From NCBI GenBank assembly GCA_903839965.1, contig CAIMEK010000382.1, positions 1-8,116 on the forward strand: DNA of 8,116 nt, in the 5' to 3' direction. Below are positions 1-5,396 of the stretch, in pieces. The DNA comes from an uncultured Acetobacteraceae bacterium (GTDB lineage: Bacteria; Pseudomonadota; Alphaproteobacteria; Acetobacterales; Acetobacteraceae). The stretch's first letter is position 1; each line of letters starts with the position of its first letter. A program made the position numbers and the translations under genes. A model generated the notes under the pieces. The model was not told where the DNA came from. It saw nothing but the letters and a program-made list of their open reading frames with translations, and did not search any database.

Positions 1-93
1 ACCCGCGAATTCGGGGGCGAAGGCTTGGACCGGGGCCGGGAGGAGGACTGCGCTCACGAAAACATTCCTAGCACAAAATCGGCGCCGGGGCAA
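1..93 (-). CDS. Possible N-terminal fragment of an exported protein running off the left edge
   Basis: The minus strand is open from about position 93 to the window edge. It reads a basic stretch (PRRRFCARN) followed by a hydrophobic stretch (VFVSAVLLPAPVQAFA), which resembles a secretion signal with a possible AxA-type cleavage site. Two starts are conceivable: TTG at 93-91, without a clear ribosome binding site, or GTG at 57-55, with AGGA about 8 bases upstream. Only about 30 codons are visible, there is no recognisable domain, and the plus strand is also open here. The call rests on the signal-like composition and the AGGA alone. It could equally be chance coding potential in GC-rich DNA. 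Confidence 0.22.
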   Translation of the reverse strand, partial: MPRRRFCARNVFVSAVLLPAPVQAFAPEFAG

Positions 94-185
94 GAGAATA
101 TGGCTGGGGTGGCCGCCGGAATGACTCTTTGTTGTGCGCGCGGCCGCCCCACCAACCCGGCGCGCGATACCAGCGGCCCGAAATG

Positions 186-200
186 CCGGAAGGGTTCCGG
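186..200. other. Short perfect hairpin, CCGGAA-GGG-TTCCGG
   Basis: A 6-bp perfect stem with a 3-base loop lies between the left-edge frame and the split membrane-protein gene. It has no T-run on either side, so a strong intrinsic terminator is unlikely. The remaining sequence of 94-277 shows no gene, RNA or repeat that I can support. Confidence 0.2.
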
Positions 201-277
201 TATTATGTAGCAGCCGCCACCAAGGCAAGCATCGCAAAAACGCAACGAATTGCCACCTTCCCAAGCGGAGGTGCATC

Positions 278-406
278 GTGAGCGGCCCGAGGACCCCGGA
301 TATCCACCTTGACGTTACGACGTCGATGTGGGGGGAATCGTGGGCATGGCTGACGTGTTTACCCTTCTCGACTGGGTTGGAGCGCTGCTTCTTGCAGGCG
401 CGTTAG
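278..406 (+). CDS. Possible 42-codon leader ORF overlapping the membrane-protein start
   Basis: A GTG at 278-280 has a near-ideal ribosome binding site (GGAGG at 267-271, 6 bases upstream), better than anything in front of the membrane-protein gene. The frame encodes 42 residues beginning VSGPRTPDIHLDVTTS and stops at 404-406. It overlaps the first 20 or so codons of the membrane-protein gene in another frame. It could be a translationally coupled leader, or the true 5' end of the membrane-protein gene displaced by a frameshift between about 320 and 350. The second half, which is antiparallel in composition to the hydrophobic TM1 frame, does not look protein-like. I recognise no family. Confidence 0.25.
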   Translation: MSGPRTPDIHLDVTTSMWGESWAWLTCLPFSTGLERCFLQAR

Positions 407-798
407 CAATGGTGGCCCTCACCCACAAAGAGATGTGGGTCGCGCGCCTTTTGCTGTTGTCAGGAAGCTTTCTAACAATAATTCGGTGGGCTATGTGGTC
501 ATTTGTGACGGACGCGAGATGGCCCTTAAGGGCTACAGTGGGTGCCGTTCTCGGCGCGCTCCTCCTAGCGGCCGCTCCAGCGCTTTGGCAATGGACGAGA
601 GAGCGCGAAGCCTCTCATGCAGGAGATGCCGTGGATGGGCCACCAAAGGTGCGCCCAGAAATACCCCAACATCTCACCCGCTCGTTAGCATATGATAACA
701 TTTCTATCACATTGACGCAGGAAAATAACAGCTCCGCATTACGAGGTATTGGAGGTATAATAAACAACGTTGGGCAAGACACGATACATGCCAGAATT

Positions 799-806
799 CA
801 AAATTT
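799..806. repeat. Left copy of the 8-bp target site duplication, CAAAATTT
   Basis: CAAAATTT precedes the left inverted repeat and is repeated exactly at 2952-2959 after the right one. Eight base pairs is the duplication length known for the IS1595 family. Taking the element as 807-2951 makes both its ends begin TGTCCC and makes the duplications exact. Other placements leave unequal ends. Confidence 0.9.
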
Positions 807-830
807 TGTCCCTATCCGGTTAGCGCAGGA
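807..830 (+). repeat. Left terminal inverted repeat of the IS1595-family element
   Basis: The repeat starts TGTCCCTATCCGGTTAG and is 24 bp long. It matches the reverse complement of 2928-2951 at 23 of 24 positions, the only difference being G versus A at position 19. The match ends abruptly after GGA. Confidence 0.92.
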
Positions 831-871
831 CACGCTTTCGTTCACACGCTGAAGTTGTGCCCAGAATAACC

Positions 872-907
872 CCAGTTCTCGCGCCAGTTAGTAGACAAAT
901 CCCAGTT
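872..907 (+). repeat. Three CCAGTT direct repeats in the IS left subterminal region
   Basis: CCAGTT occurs at 872-877, 884-889 and 902-907, between the left inverted repeat and the transposase start, in contexts CCCCAGTTCTC, GCCAGTTAG and CCCAGTTCCG. They could be subterminal transposase-binding or regulatory sites, or chance repeats. I saw no matching cluster at the right end. Confidence 0.3.
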
Positions 908-940
908 CCGTGGTAGCTTCATCGCAATGGAGCTACACAA

Positions 941-1891
941 ATGTCTGGATTTCTGGCTTTCTGCGACGAGTATAAGGACGAAGATACCTGCATCAAAGCC
1001 CTCGCTGATCTGCGCTGGCCCGGTGGTTTTGTCTGCGAGAAGTGCAAGGGAATCAAGGCTTACCACCTTGCTGCCCGCCCTCGCATCTTCGAGTGCGTTG
1101 CCTGTGGGCACCAGCACTCGATCACCGCTGGCACTGTCTTCCACAAGACTCGCACCGATCTGCGGAAATGGTTCCTCGCCGCCTACTTGATCGGCCACGA
1201 TAAGCGCGGGGTATCTGCCATGTTCATCAGCCGGGAACTTGGCCTTCGATATGATACGGCGTGGCTTATGTGCCACAAATTGCGTCATGCCCTTACGGAA
1301 GGCACGGATTTCAAGCTTGATGACTACGTGGAGATTGATGAGGCGTTCTATGGGGGCAGGAAACAGAAAGGCAATCGCGGTCGGGCGCAGACTGGCGGCA
1401 AGGCCATGGTCGTCTGTGCCGTCGAAAAGCGGCCTGTCGTGGGCACGCACAAGGGCATCGGCGGGCAGGGCTACATCGCTGGCGGTGCCAACATTGCTGT
1501 TCTGCCGAATGCCTCGGCGGTTGAACTTGGCGGCTTCATCCGGACGGTCGTCAAGCCCGGCACGTGGATCATCAGCGATGGCTTCAAAGGTTATGCCCGG
1601 TTGGGTGAATACAAGCACATCCCGATTGTGCAGGGTGCGGGGGCGAATGCCGGGGTCACTATGCCCATCGTCCACAAGATTTTCAGCAACATCAAGACGT
1701 GGCTGAACGGCACCTACCACGGTGTTTCGACCAAGCACTTGCCCCGCTACCTTCGGGAGTGGAGCTACCGGTTCAACCGGCGCGGGCTGATTGCCGATTT
1801 GGATCATTACCTCTTGCGCCGGGCCGCGAGCAAGTTCACGGTCACCTATGCCGAGTTGGTGGCAGGGATGAAGGCAGAGGGAGCGACGTAG
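941..1891 (+). CDS. IS1595-family (ISXO2-like) transposase
   Basis: This 316-aa protein cuts and joins the element ends. An N-terminal zinc ribbon is formed by C32-x2-C35 and C52-x2-C55 (VCEKC, ECVAC). A helical DNA-binding part (about residues 70-120) follows. The DDE-type catalytic domain starts at VEIDEAFYGG (D133), continues with ISDGFKGY (D213), and ends with the family block HKIFSNIKTWLNGTYHGV (245-262) and the YRFNRR motif near 276-281. The order, spacing and length fit a complete ISXO2-like transposase, with no frameshift or internal stop. The ATG at 941 is preceded by GGAG about 9 bases upstream. No separate promoter is obvious in the 110 bases between the left inverted repeat and the start. 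Full-length and probably active. Confidence 0.93.
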   Translation: MSGFLAFCDEYKDEDTCIKALADLRWPGGFVCEKCKGIKAYHLAARPRIFECVACGHQHSITAGTVFHKTRTDLRKWFLAAYLIGHDKRGVSAMFISRELGLRYDTAWLMCHKLRHALTEGTDFKLDDYVEIDEAFYGGRKQKGNRGRAQTGGKAMVVCAVEKRPVVGTHKGIGGQGYIAGGANIAVLPNASAVELGGFIRTVVKPGTWIISDGFKGYARLGEYKHIPIVQGAGANAGVTMPIVHKIFSNIKTWLNGTYHGVSTKHLPRYLREWSYRFNRRGLIADLDHYLLRRAASKFTVTYAELVAGMKAEGAT

Positions 1892-2105
1892 CAATGCTGC
1901 ACACTATACGATTGGGGCATCAAAACCGGCCCCGTCCCCGCCGGGCGGAATCCTCGTTGACGTAACAATTTGGATCGAAGACAGCTTTGCGTTTGAGGCT
2001 GTCCTTCATGCGGAAGTTGCTGCCGACAAGGATGTTCCCAAGTCTATTGAGGAGACTGTTCACCTGATTGGCCGTCAGCTAAGCAGCGCAACGAGAGTGC
2101 TTTAG
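1872..2105 (+). pseudogene. Protein-like small open frame without ATG/GTG/TTG start, inside the IS
   Basis: After the transposase, a plus-strand frame in a different phase stays open for 77 codons (1872 to the TAG at 2103-2105). From about 1911 its composition looks like a real protein: GASKPAPSPPGGILVDVT, then WIEDSFAFEAVLHAEVAADK and a tail SIEETVHLIGRQL. No ATG, GTG or TTG occurs at the beginning; ATT at 1911 or a shift from the ATG at 1894 in the neighbouring frame would be needed. It overlaps the 3' end of the minus-strand gene by about 60 bases. It may be a passenger gene that lost its start, or one expressed by coupling or frameshifting from the transposase. I recognise no family. Confidence 0.3.
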
Positions 2106-2301
2106 CCTCATCTCGCTCCTTGATGGCCCTTTCGATAACCTTGACAGGGACAGGAACGCCGCGATCTGCCATAGCCTGAAGGCGTTCTGGTATTTGGGAG
2201 AGTTCAGTCGGCACACCGACCTCAAAATACCCCGTGGGGCCATCGAATAGAAGAGTTTTGCTTATGAATGCCCATCCGTTGAGTGGCTTGTTACTGTCCA
2301 T
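2044..2301 (-). CDS. Small hypothetical protein, IS passenger gene
   Basis: This 85-aa protein has no recognisable family. The N-terminal half is a compact mix of hydrophobic and polar residues (WAFISKTLLFDGPTGYFEVG). The middle is probably helical and charged (RLQAMADRG, ERAIKERDEAKALSLR), and the tail is polar. There is no signal peptide or membrane segment. The ATG at 2301 has GAGG about 10 bases upstream on the minus strand, and a promoter-like pair lies at 2331-2359. It is divergent from the nuclease-like gene, whose start is about 60 bases away. This pairing inside one mobile element may mean joint function or regulation, but nothing in the sequence shows which. The last residues overlap a plus-strand open frame, so the true C-terminus is less certain. 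Confidence 0.55.
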   Translation of the reverse strand: MDSNKPLNGWAFISKTLLFDGPTGYFEVGVPTELSQIPERLQAMADRGVPVPVKVIERAIKERDEAKALSLRCLADGQSGEQSPQ

Positions 2302-2330
2302 GACTATAATGCCTCAATTTGAATTATGGT

Positions 2331-2359
2331 ATTATACACAATGAGAGATGGAAACGCAA
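2331..2359 (-). promoter_or_regulatory. Putative sigma-70-type promoter for the minus-strand passenger gene
   Basis: On the minus strand TTGCGT (2359-2354) and a perfect TATAAT (2336-2331) are separated by 17 bases, and the start codon of the 85-aa gene lies 29 bases beyond the -10 box. The surrounding 2301-2363 stretch is AT-rich compared with its neighbours and holds TATAAT (2305-2310) on the plus strand too, so it may fire in both directions. The plus-strand hexamer has no good -35 partner. Confidence 0.45.
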
Positions 2360-2363
2360 GAAA

Positions 2364-2900
2364 ATGCCATCGCAGTCCAGTCTAACGGGCGCAGCAGGAG
2401 AACACTATGTTCTCTGCGAGCTATTGCGGCATGGTTATATTGCCGCCTTGGCCCCTGCGGGAGTCCCTACCGCCGACATCGTGGTAACTGATATGGAAGG
2501 TTCGCGTCTCTGTTCCATACAGGTAAAAACACGCCGTGGTATAGGGGCTGACGGCGGATGGCATATGAAAGCCAAACACGAGAAACCATTAGGCGATCGG
2601 TATTTCTATTGTTTTGTCGATTTTCAGGAGCCGCAGAAGGTTCGTCCTATCGTCTACGTGGTTCCAGCCGCCATCGTTGCAAAGGCGATTTCTGAGGCCC
2701 ATCAGAAATGGCTTCATACAAAGGGAAAGAAAGGGCAAGACCGAAAGGATGGTCCAATGCGTCGTCTTCTTCCGGATTACCGGAAGACGTGGACTTCCGA
2801 AAATCCTTATCCGGCAGGATGGCTTGATTGCTACCGGGACGCTTGGGATATTCTAAAACTCGAAAAAGCCGACCCGGAGAAGGTGCTGCCGAGCGATTAG
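2364..2900 (+). CDS. PD-(D/E)XK nuclease-like protein, IS passenger gene
   Basis: The 178-aa protein has the arrangement of small PD-(D/E)XK-fold proteins. Residues 9-21 (GAAGEHYVLCELL) carry a Glu at 13 in the first helix, PTADIV (35-40) gives D38, and SIQVKTRR (51-58) gives the Q53-V-K55 metal/catalytic strand. Next comes GGWHMKAKHE (64-73), then a Tyr/Phe-rich strand (RYFYCFVDF), as in nuclease-like proteins often left as hypothetical. The likely role is DNA or RNA cleavage, but the substrate is unknown and activity is inferred. I prefer ATG 2364 over TTG 2319, because the 15 extra residues are unrelated to the fold and TTG has no ribosome binding site. It ends 27 bases before the right inverted repeat. 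Its lower GC content than the flanking chromosome fits horizontal origin. Confidence 0.7.
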   Translation: MPSQSSLTGAAGEHYVLCELLRHGYIAALAPAGVPTADIVVTDMEGSRLCSIQVKTRRGIGADGGWHMKAKHEKPLGDRYFYCFVDFQEPQKVRPIVYVVPAAIVAKAISEAHQKWLHTKGKKGQDRKDGPMRRLLPDYRKTWTSENPYPAGWLDCYRDAWDILKLEKADPEKVLPSD

Positions 2901-2910
2901 TCTCAAAGTT

Positions 2911-2923
2911 CAACCTTCGGTTG
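2911..2923 (+). other. Small hairpin after the nuclease-like gene
   Basis: CAACC-TTC-GGTTG forms a 5-bp stem between the nuclease-like gene's stop (2898-2900) and the right inverted repeat. There is no T-run, so it would be at best a weak terminator or a barrier at the element's right end. Confidence 0.25.
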
Positions 2924-2927
2924 TCAT

Positions 2928-2951
2928 TCCTGTGCTAACCGGATAGGGACA
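2928..2951 (-). repeat. Right terminal inverted repeat of the IS1595-family element
   Basis: Its reverse complement starts TGTCCCTATCCGGTTAG and matches the left repeat (807-830) at 23 of 24 positions. It is followed directly by the second CAAAATTT. Confidence 0.92.
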
Positions 2952-2959
2952 CAAAATTT
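2952..2959. repeat. Right copy of the 8-bp target site duplication, CAAAATTT
   Basis: It is identical to 799-806. The host reading frame continues from T2960, so removing 807-2951 and one of the two repeat copies joins codons without a shift. Confidence 0.9.
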
Positions 2960-3242
2960 TACGGTATCTTTCGGGGATACCAAAGTTTTTGGAGGAGTTC
3001 TAGCTGGATGGACATTCGTTCCCCCGTTGCGGGGTCTTGATCTGAGTCCGATTACATTTAAGCCAGATATTCCTATACCTAACGAAACCGCCGATATCAC
3101 GCTGGAATTTTCGGTGGATTATGATACGGCGTCGCCAACTGGCGCAAGGCACTCATATAGGAAAATGAAATATCCTTTGGTTTGGAAGGATCAGAAGTGC
3201 GCAACCTCGGGAGTAATTGTGATAGAAGAACGAGAAGATTAA
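2960..3242 (+). pseudogene. 3' part of the membrane protein gene split by the IS1595 element
   Basis: This is the C-terminal 93 codons of the gene whose 5' part is at 346-806. Joining 806 to 2960 gives ...IHARIQNF followed by TVSFGDTKVFGGVLAGWTF and an open frame to the TAA at 3240-3242. The restored protein is 247 aa from ATG 346, or 253 from GTG 328. The segment is polar and beta-rich (ITFKPDIPIPNETADITLEF, SGVIVIEERED) and probably completes a soluble domain tethered by the N-terminal membrane helices. It has no credible start of its own, so it is unlikely to be made alone. The stop is directly next to the stop of a convergent minus-strand remnant. Family not recognised. Confidence 0.75.
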
Positions 3243-3389
3243 TCACAGGTCTTCCAGATGTATTCTCTCCATCTCCAAAGCCGCCAACGTCGCCAGCAGA
3301 AAAGTAGCGGCGATCGTCCCCCGGCTCAGCTTGTTGGCGATTGACGCCTCAGTTTCCTTCAGGCCGTGCGCCTCCAGACGCTTTGCAAG
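3243..3389 (-). pseudogene. C-terminal remnant of a DUF6471-like protein
   Basis: The minus strand encodes 48 residues ending in TGA at 3245-3243: LAKRLEAHGLKETEASIANK, then LSRGTIAATFLLATLAALEM and a short tail. The pattern LAxRL..xGxxETEASIxNKLSRGxxxAxFLL.CLxAL is what I know from DUF6471 proteins, small proteins of unknown function common in proteobacteria. The N-terminal part is missing: the codon just upstream of Leu is a TGA (3392-3390). From there outward the DNA belongs to an IS1634-type transposase remnant in another frame. The fragment therefore marks a deletion or insertion breakpoint and is not expressed as a normal protein. The family name is from memory of the motif, so I am moderately sure. 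Confidence 0.55.
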
Positions 3390-3390
3390 T

Positions 3391-3483
3391 CAGCAGCCGC
3401 TGTCGCGTGGCGGCAGCGTCGCGGGTGTTCTCCACGAGTTGCAGAGAGCGGCGCGCTCCGGACGGCTTGATGCGGAAGAACAG
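3391..3483 (-). pseudogene. N-terminal remnant of an IS1634-type transposase
   Basis: In the minus strand a 31-codon stretch reads LFFRIKPSGARRSLQLVENT and then RDAAATRQRLL. It resembles the start of IS1634-type transposases (MxFRIKxSGxxxYLQxVENxRxxxxxRQRVIATLGR), where this block forms the N-terminal beta-hairpin region. The expected start codon is replaced by CTG, and similarity stops near 3391, directly at the DUF6471-like remnant. Only about 6% of a transposase of about 500 residues remains. The DNA upstream (3484-3626) shows no gene and may be the remains of the element's 5' end; I could not find its inverted repeat. Confidence 0.5.
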
Positions 3484-3626
3484 GCGGCACCAGACCGTGA
3501 CGCCGCGTCCACAGCAGAGCAATCCGCAATGATGCGACGTGGCACCCCATGGTCGAAAATTCTGGCGGAAGGCACCGCTAAGTCGCTGATATGACCCGGG
3601 CCGCCGCATGACTCACCCCGACCACG

Positions 3627-5078
3627 TCAGTCGGAGGCTTCCTGTGTGCCCGCCGGTATCGCGCGTCCCTGTCGCGGTTCGGCCGCCTCGGGCCGTACTC
3701 CGCTGAACGGTGAGGACGGCGCCTTGTCGCCGTGGCAGAAGCGGAACTTCCGGCCGCTGCCGCAGGGACAGGGCCGATAGGGCCCGCCCCGCGCGTCCTG
3801 CGCAGCCGTCAAGGCCATCACATCGGCGGGCGCGCGGTTGTGCTGGAGCAACTGCGCCATCGTCCGCATCGCCGGGCGCGTGTGCCTGAAGAACAACTCC
3901 AAGCCTGAACAGAGATAGTTGTGGCCCGGCTCGCCGTCGCGGGAAAGCGCGAACCGGTCCTTCGGACAGCCGCCGTTGCACACTGACCGGACCTCGCACT
4001 TGCGGCACTGGGTGGTCAAGGCGTCGTGCTTGTCCTGGCCGAACTTACGCTGCTGGGGCGAACCCGCCAGCTTGCTCATCGGCGTTGCGTGGATGTTGCC
4101 CAGCCGATAGCCGGGCTCGACGAAATGATCGCAGGCGTAGAGATCGCCGTTGTACTCCAGCGCCATGCCCTGGCCGCAGGTCGGGGCGTGGATGCACAGC
4201 AGGTGGCGGCCGAAATCGGCCTCCAACGTGACATCAAAAAGCTGGACGTAGATGCTTCCAACATCGCGGCGCACCCATTCCTCGAAGATATCGACGAGGA
4301 AGCGACCGTACTGCGCGCTGCCGACCGAGCGCTCGGTGACCAGGTTGCCGGTTTGCGTGTAGAGCAGGCGCTTGCGGCCGGGCGAGTCGCTCCAGCCCTG
4401 GTTGGCGACCTCCAGCGTCGCCGCGCTGGCGCGCTCGACGATCGGAATGAACTGGATCCACTGCGCGCCAAGCTCGTCGCGGAAGAACCGGTAGACCGCA
4501 CGGCCGTGATCCTGGTTGGCGGCGTTCACCGTGCACAGGATATTGAACTCGACGCCATGGCGGCGCAGGTGCCGCCAGCCCTGCATGACGCGGTCGAAGG
4601 TGCCCTGCTGGCGCCGGTCGCGCCGGTAGGTGTCGTGCAGTTCGCGCGGGCCGTCGACACTCAGGCCGATCAGGAAGTTGTGTTGCTTGAAGAAGGCGCA
4701 CCAGTCGTGGTCGAGAAGCATGCCGTTGGTCTGGAAGGCGTGCTGCACGGTCTGGCCGGAACGGCGGTGTTTCTCGGTCAGCTCGACGGCGCGGCGGAAG
4801 AAGTCGAGCTTCATCAGCGTCGGTTCGCCGCCCTGCCAAGCCAGCGTGACCTGCGGAGTGCGGTGCGATTCCAGCAACTGACGGATGTAGGCCTCCAGCG
4901 TGGCATCCGACATCCGGTGCTTGTCGTTCGGATACAACGCTTCCTTGGACAGGAAGAAGCAATAGGTGCAGTCGATGTTGCAGATCGAGCCGCTCGGCTT
5001 GGCCATGACATGGAAGGCCGACGGGGCGTCGTCGGACGCCGGCAGTTGTGTCGGGGGGCGTTCAGAGGCACTCGCCAT
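3627..5078 (-). CDS. Anaerobic sulfatase-maturating enzyme (radical SAM/SPASM) with C-terminal SEC-C motif
   Basis: This 483-aa cytoplasmic enzyme should convert the active-site Cys or Ser of a sulfatase to formylglycine, using S-adenosylmethionine. CNIDCTYC (C33, C37, C40) binds the radical SAM cluster and WQGGEPT (81-87) is the SAM-contacting block. Eight SPASM cysteines are seen at C295, C301, C316, C358, C361, C367, C371 and C390, in the usual spacing for the two auxiliary [4Fe-4S] clusters. D317, directly after C316, corresponds to the proposed catalytic base of clostridial anSME. After the normal end come a linker and an SEC-C zinc motif (PCPCGSGRKFRFCHG, 436-450), then a polar tail. 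I chose the ATG at 5078 because AAGG lies 8 bases upstream; an in-frame ATG at 5159 would add 27 residues that do not belong to the family. It is divergent from a sulfatase-like remnant. The upstream stretch 5079-5396 holds no other feature I can support. Confidence 0.9.
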   Translation of the reverse strand: MASASERPPTQLPASDDAPSAFHVMAKPSGSICNIDCTYCFFLSKEALYPNDKHRMSDATLEAYIRQLLESHRTPQVTLAWQGGEPTLMKLDFFRRAVELTEKHRRSGQTVQHAFQTNGMLLDHDWCAFFKQHNFLIGLSVDGPRELHDTYRRDRRQQGTFDRVMQGWRHLRRHGVEFNILCTVNAANQDHGRAVYRFFRDELGAQWIQFIPIVERASAATLEVANQGWSDSPGRKRLLYTQTGNLVTERSVGSAQYGRFLVDIFEEWVRRDVGSIYVQLFDVTLEADFGRHLLCIHAPTCGQGMALEYNGDLYACDHFVEPGYRLGNIHATPMSKLAGSPQQRKFGQDKHDALTTQCRKCEVRSVCNGGCPKDRFALSRDGEPGHNYLCSGLELFFRHTRPAMRTMAQLLQHNRAPADVMALTAAQDARGGPYRPCPCGSGRKFRFCHGDKAPSSPFSGVRPEAAEPRQGRAIPAGTQEASD

Positions 5079-5396
5079 GGCATCGACCTTGTGAAATTTC
5101 GCCCCTGCGCCCATGGCCGGGGGCCGACCAATGATAGCGGCGGCGGTTTGGCAGGTCATGGCAAATTCACGCCCGGGGGCGCGCCAGGCGGGCCTGTCGT
5201 GACGGGTAACGCGCCGGCCACTCCATCTGACCTTTCATCGCCGCGATCCCGCTGGTCGGCGAACCGCGACCATGTCATCGGCTACAGCCCGCCCTGCAAG
5301 CGCACCTATATCCGAACAACGCTCACTCGAGTCGGCCCAGGTATCGGGGAGGAGACCATCGTACGATTGCGAGACCGCACCGACGGCGGAAACGGC

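Larger units (their letters stand above)
346..852 (+). pseudogene. 5' part of a three-helix membrane protein gene split by the IS1595 element
   Basis: This is the N-terminal portion of an unrecognised membrane protein. From ATG 346 (preceded by a G-rich GGGGGGAA about 8 bases upstream; an in-frame GTG at 328 is the alternative) three hydrophobic segments can be seen at about residues 8-26, 32-52 and 61-80. A charged linker (WTREREASHAGD) follows, then a polar, probably beta-rich domain (residues from about 115, NISITLTQE). Host sequence ends at 806/807. The last 15 codons, VPIRLAQDTLSFTR and the stop at 850-852, come from the left end of the insertion element, so the truncated product would keep its membrane anchor but only a third of its soluble domain. 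The 3' part is at 2960-3242. Base composition becomes AT-richer towards the insertion point. Function unknown. Confidence 0.75.
807..2951 (+). mobile_element. IS1595-family (ISXO2-like) insertion element with passenger genes, 2145 bp
   Basis: A complete element is bounded by 24-bp terminal inverted repeats (23/24 identical) and flanked by an exact 8-bp duplication. It carries an intact ISXO2-type transposase in its left half. The right half (about 1 kb) holds DNA not needed for transposition: a minus-strand 85-aa gene, a plus-strand nuclease-like gene and possibly a third small frame. IS1595-family elements are known to carry passenger genes, so this architecture is plausible for the family. 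The element sits inside a membrane-protein gene in the same orientation, and precise removal restores that gene's frame. Intact ends, an intact transposase and an exact duplication suggest a fairly recent insertion. Confidence 0.92.

Noticed and set aside
800..807. AAAATTTT as the target duplication
   Set aside because: This palindromic 8-mer is also present at both ends, but it forces unequal element ends (GTCCC versus GTGTCCC). Shifting by one base to CAAAATTT makes both ends begin TGTCCC and keeps the duplication exact.
842..1894. 350-codon minus-strand open frame opposite the transposase
   Set aside because: It is an exact shadow of the ISXO2-like transposase, with no ribosome binding site and no recognisable domain.
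807..3483. A composite transposon formed by the IS1595 element and the IS1634 remnant
   Set aside because: The two belong to different families, share no ends, and the second is only a short fragment. The IS1595 element is bounded by its own repeats and duplication.
3618..3634. CCGAC...GTCGG hairpin at the end of the maturase gene as a terminator
   Set aside because: It has a short stem and a 7-base loop, overlaps the stop codon and is not followed by a T-run.
4026..5394. Very long plus-strand open frame opposite the maturase gene
   Set aside because: It is antisense to a gene with complete radical SAM and SPASM motifs and has a repetitive Ala/Val/Leu/Arg composition typical of GC-rich shadows. 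Only its last 116 codons, beyond the maturase, look independently meaningful.
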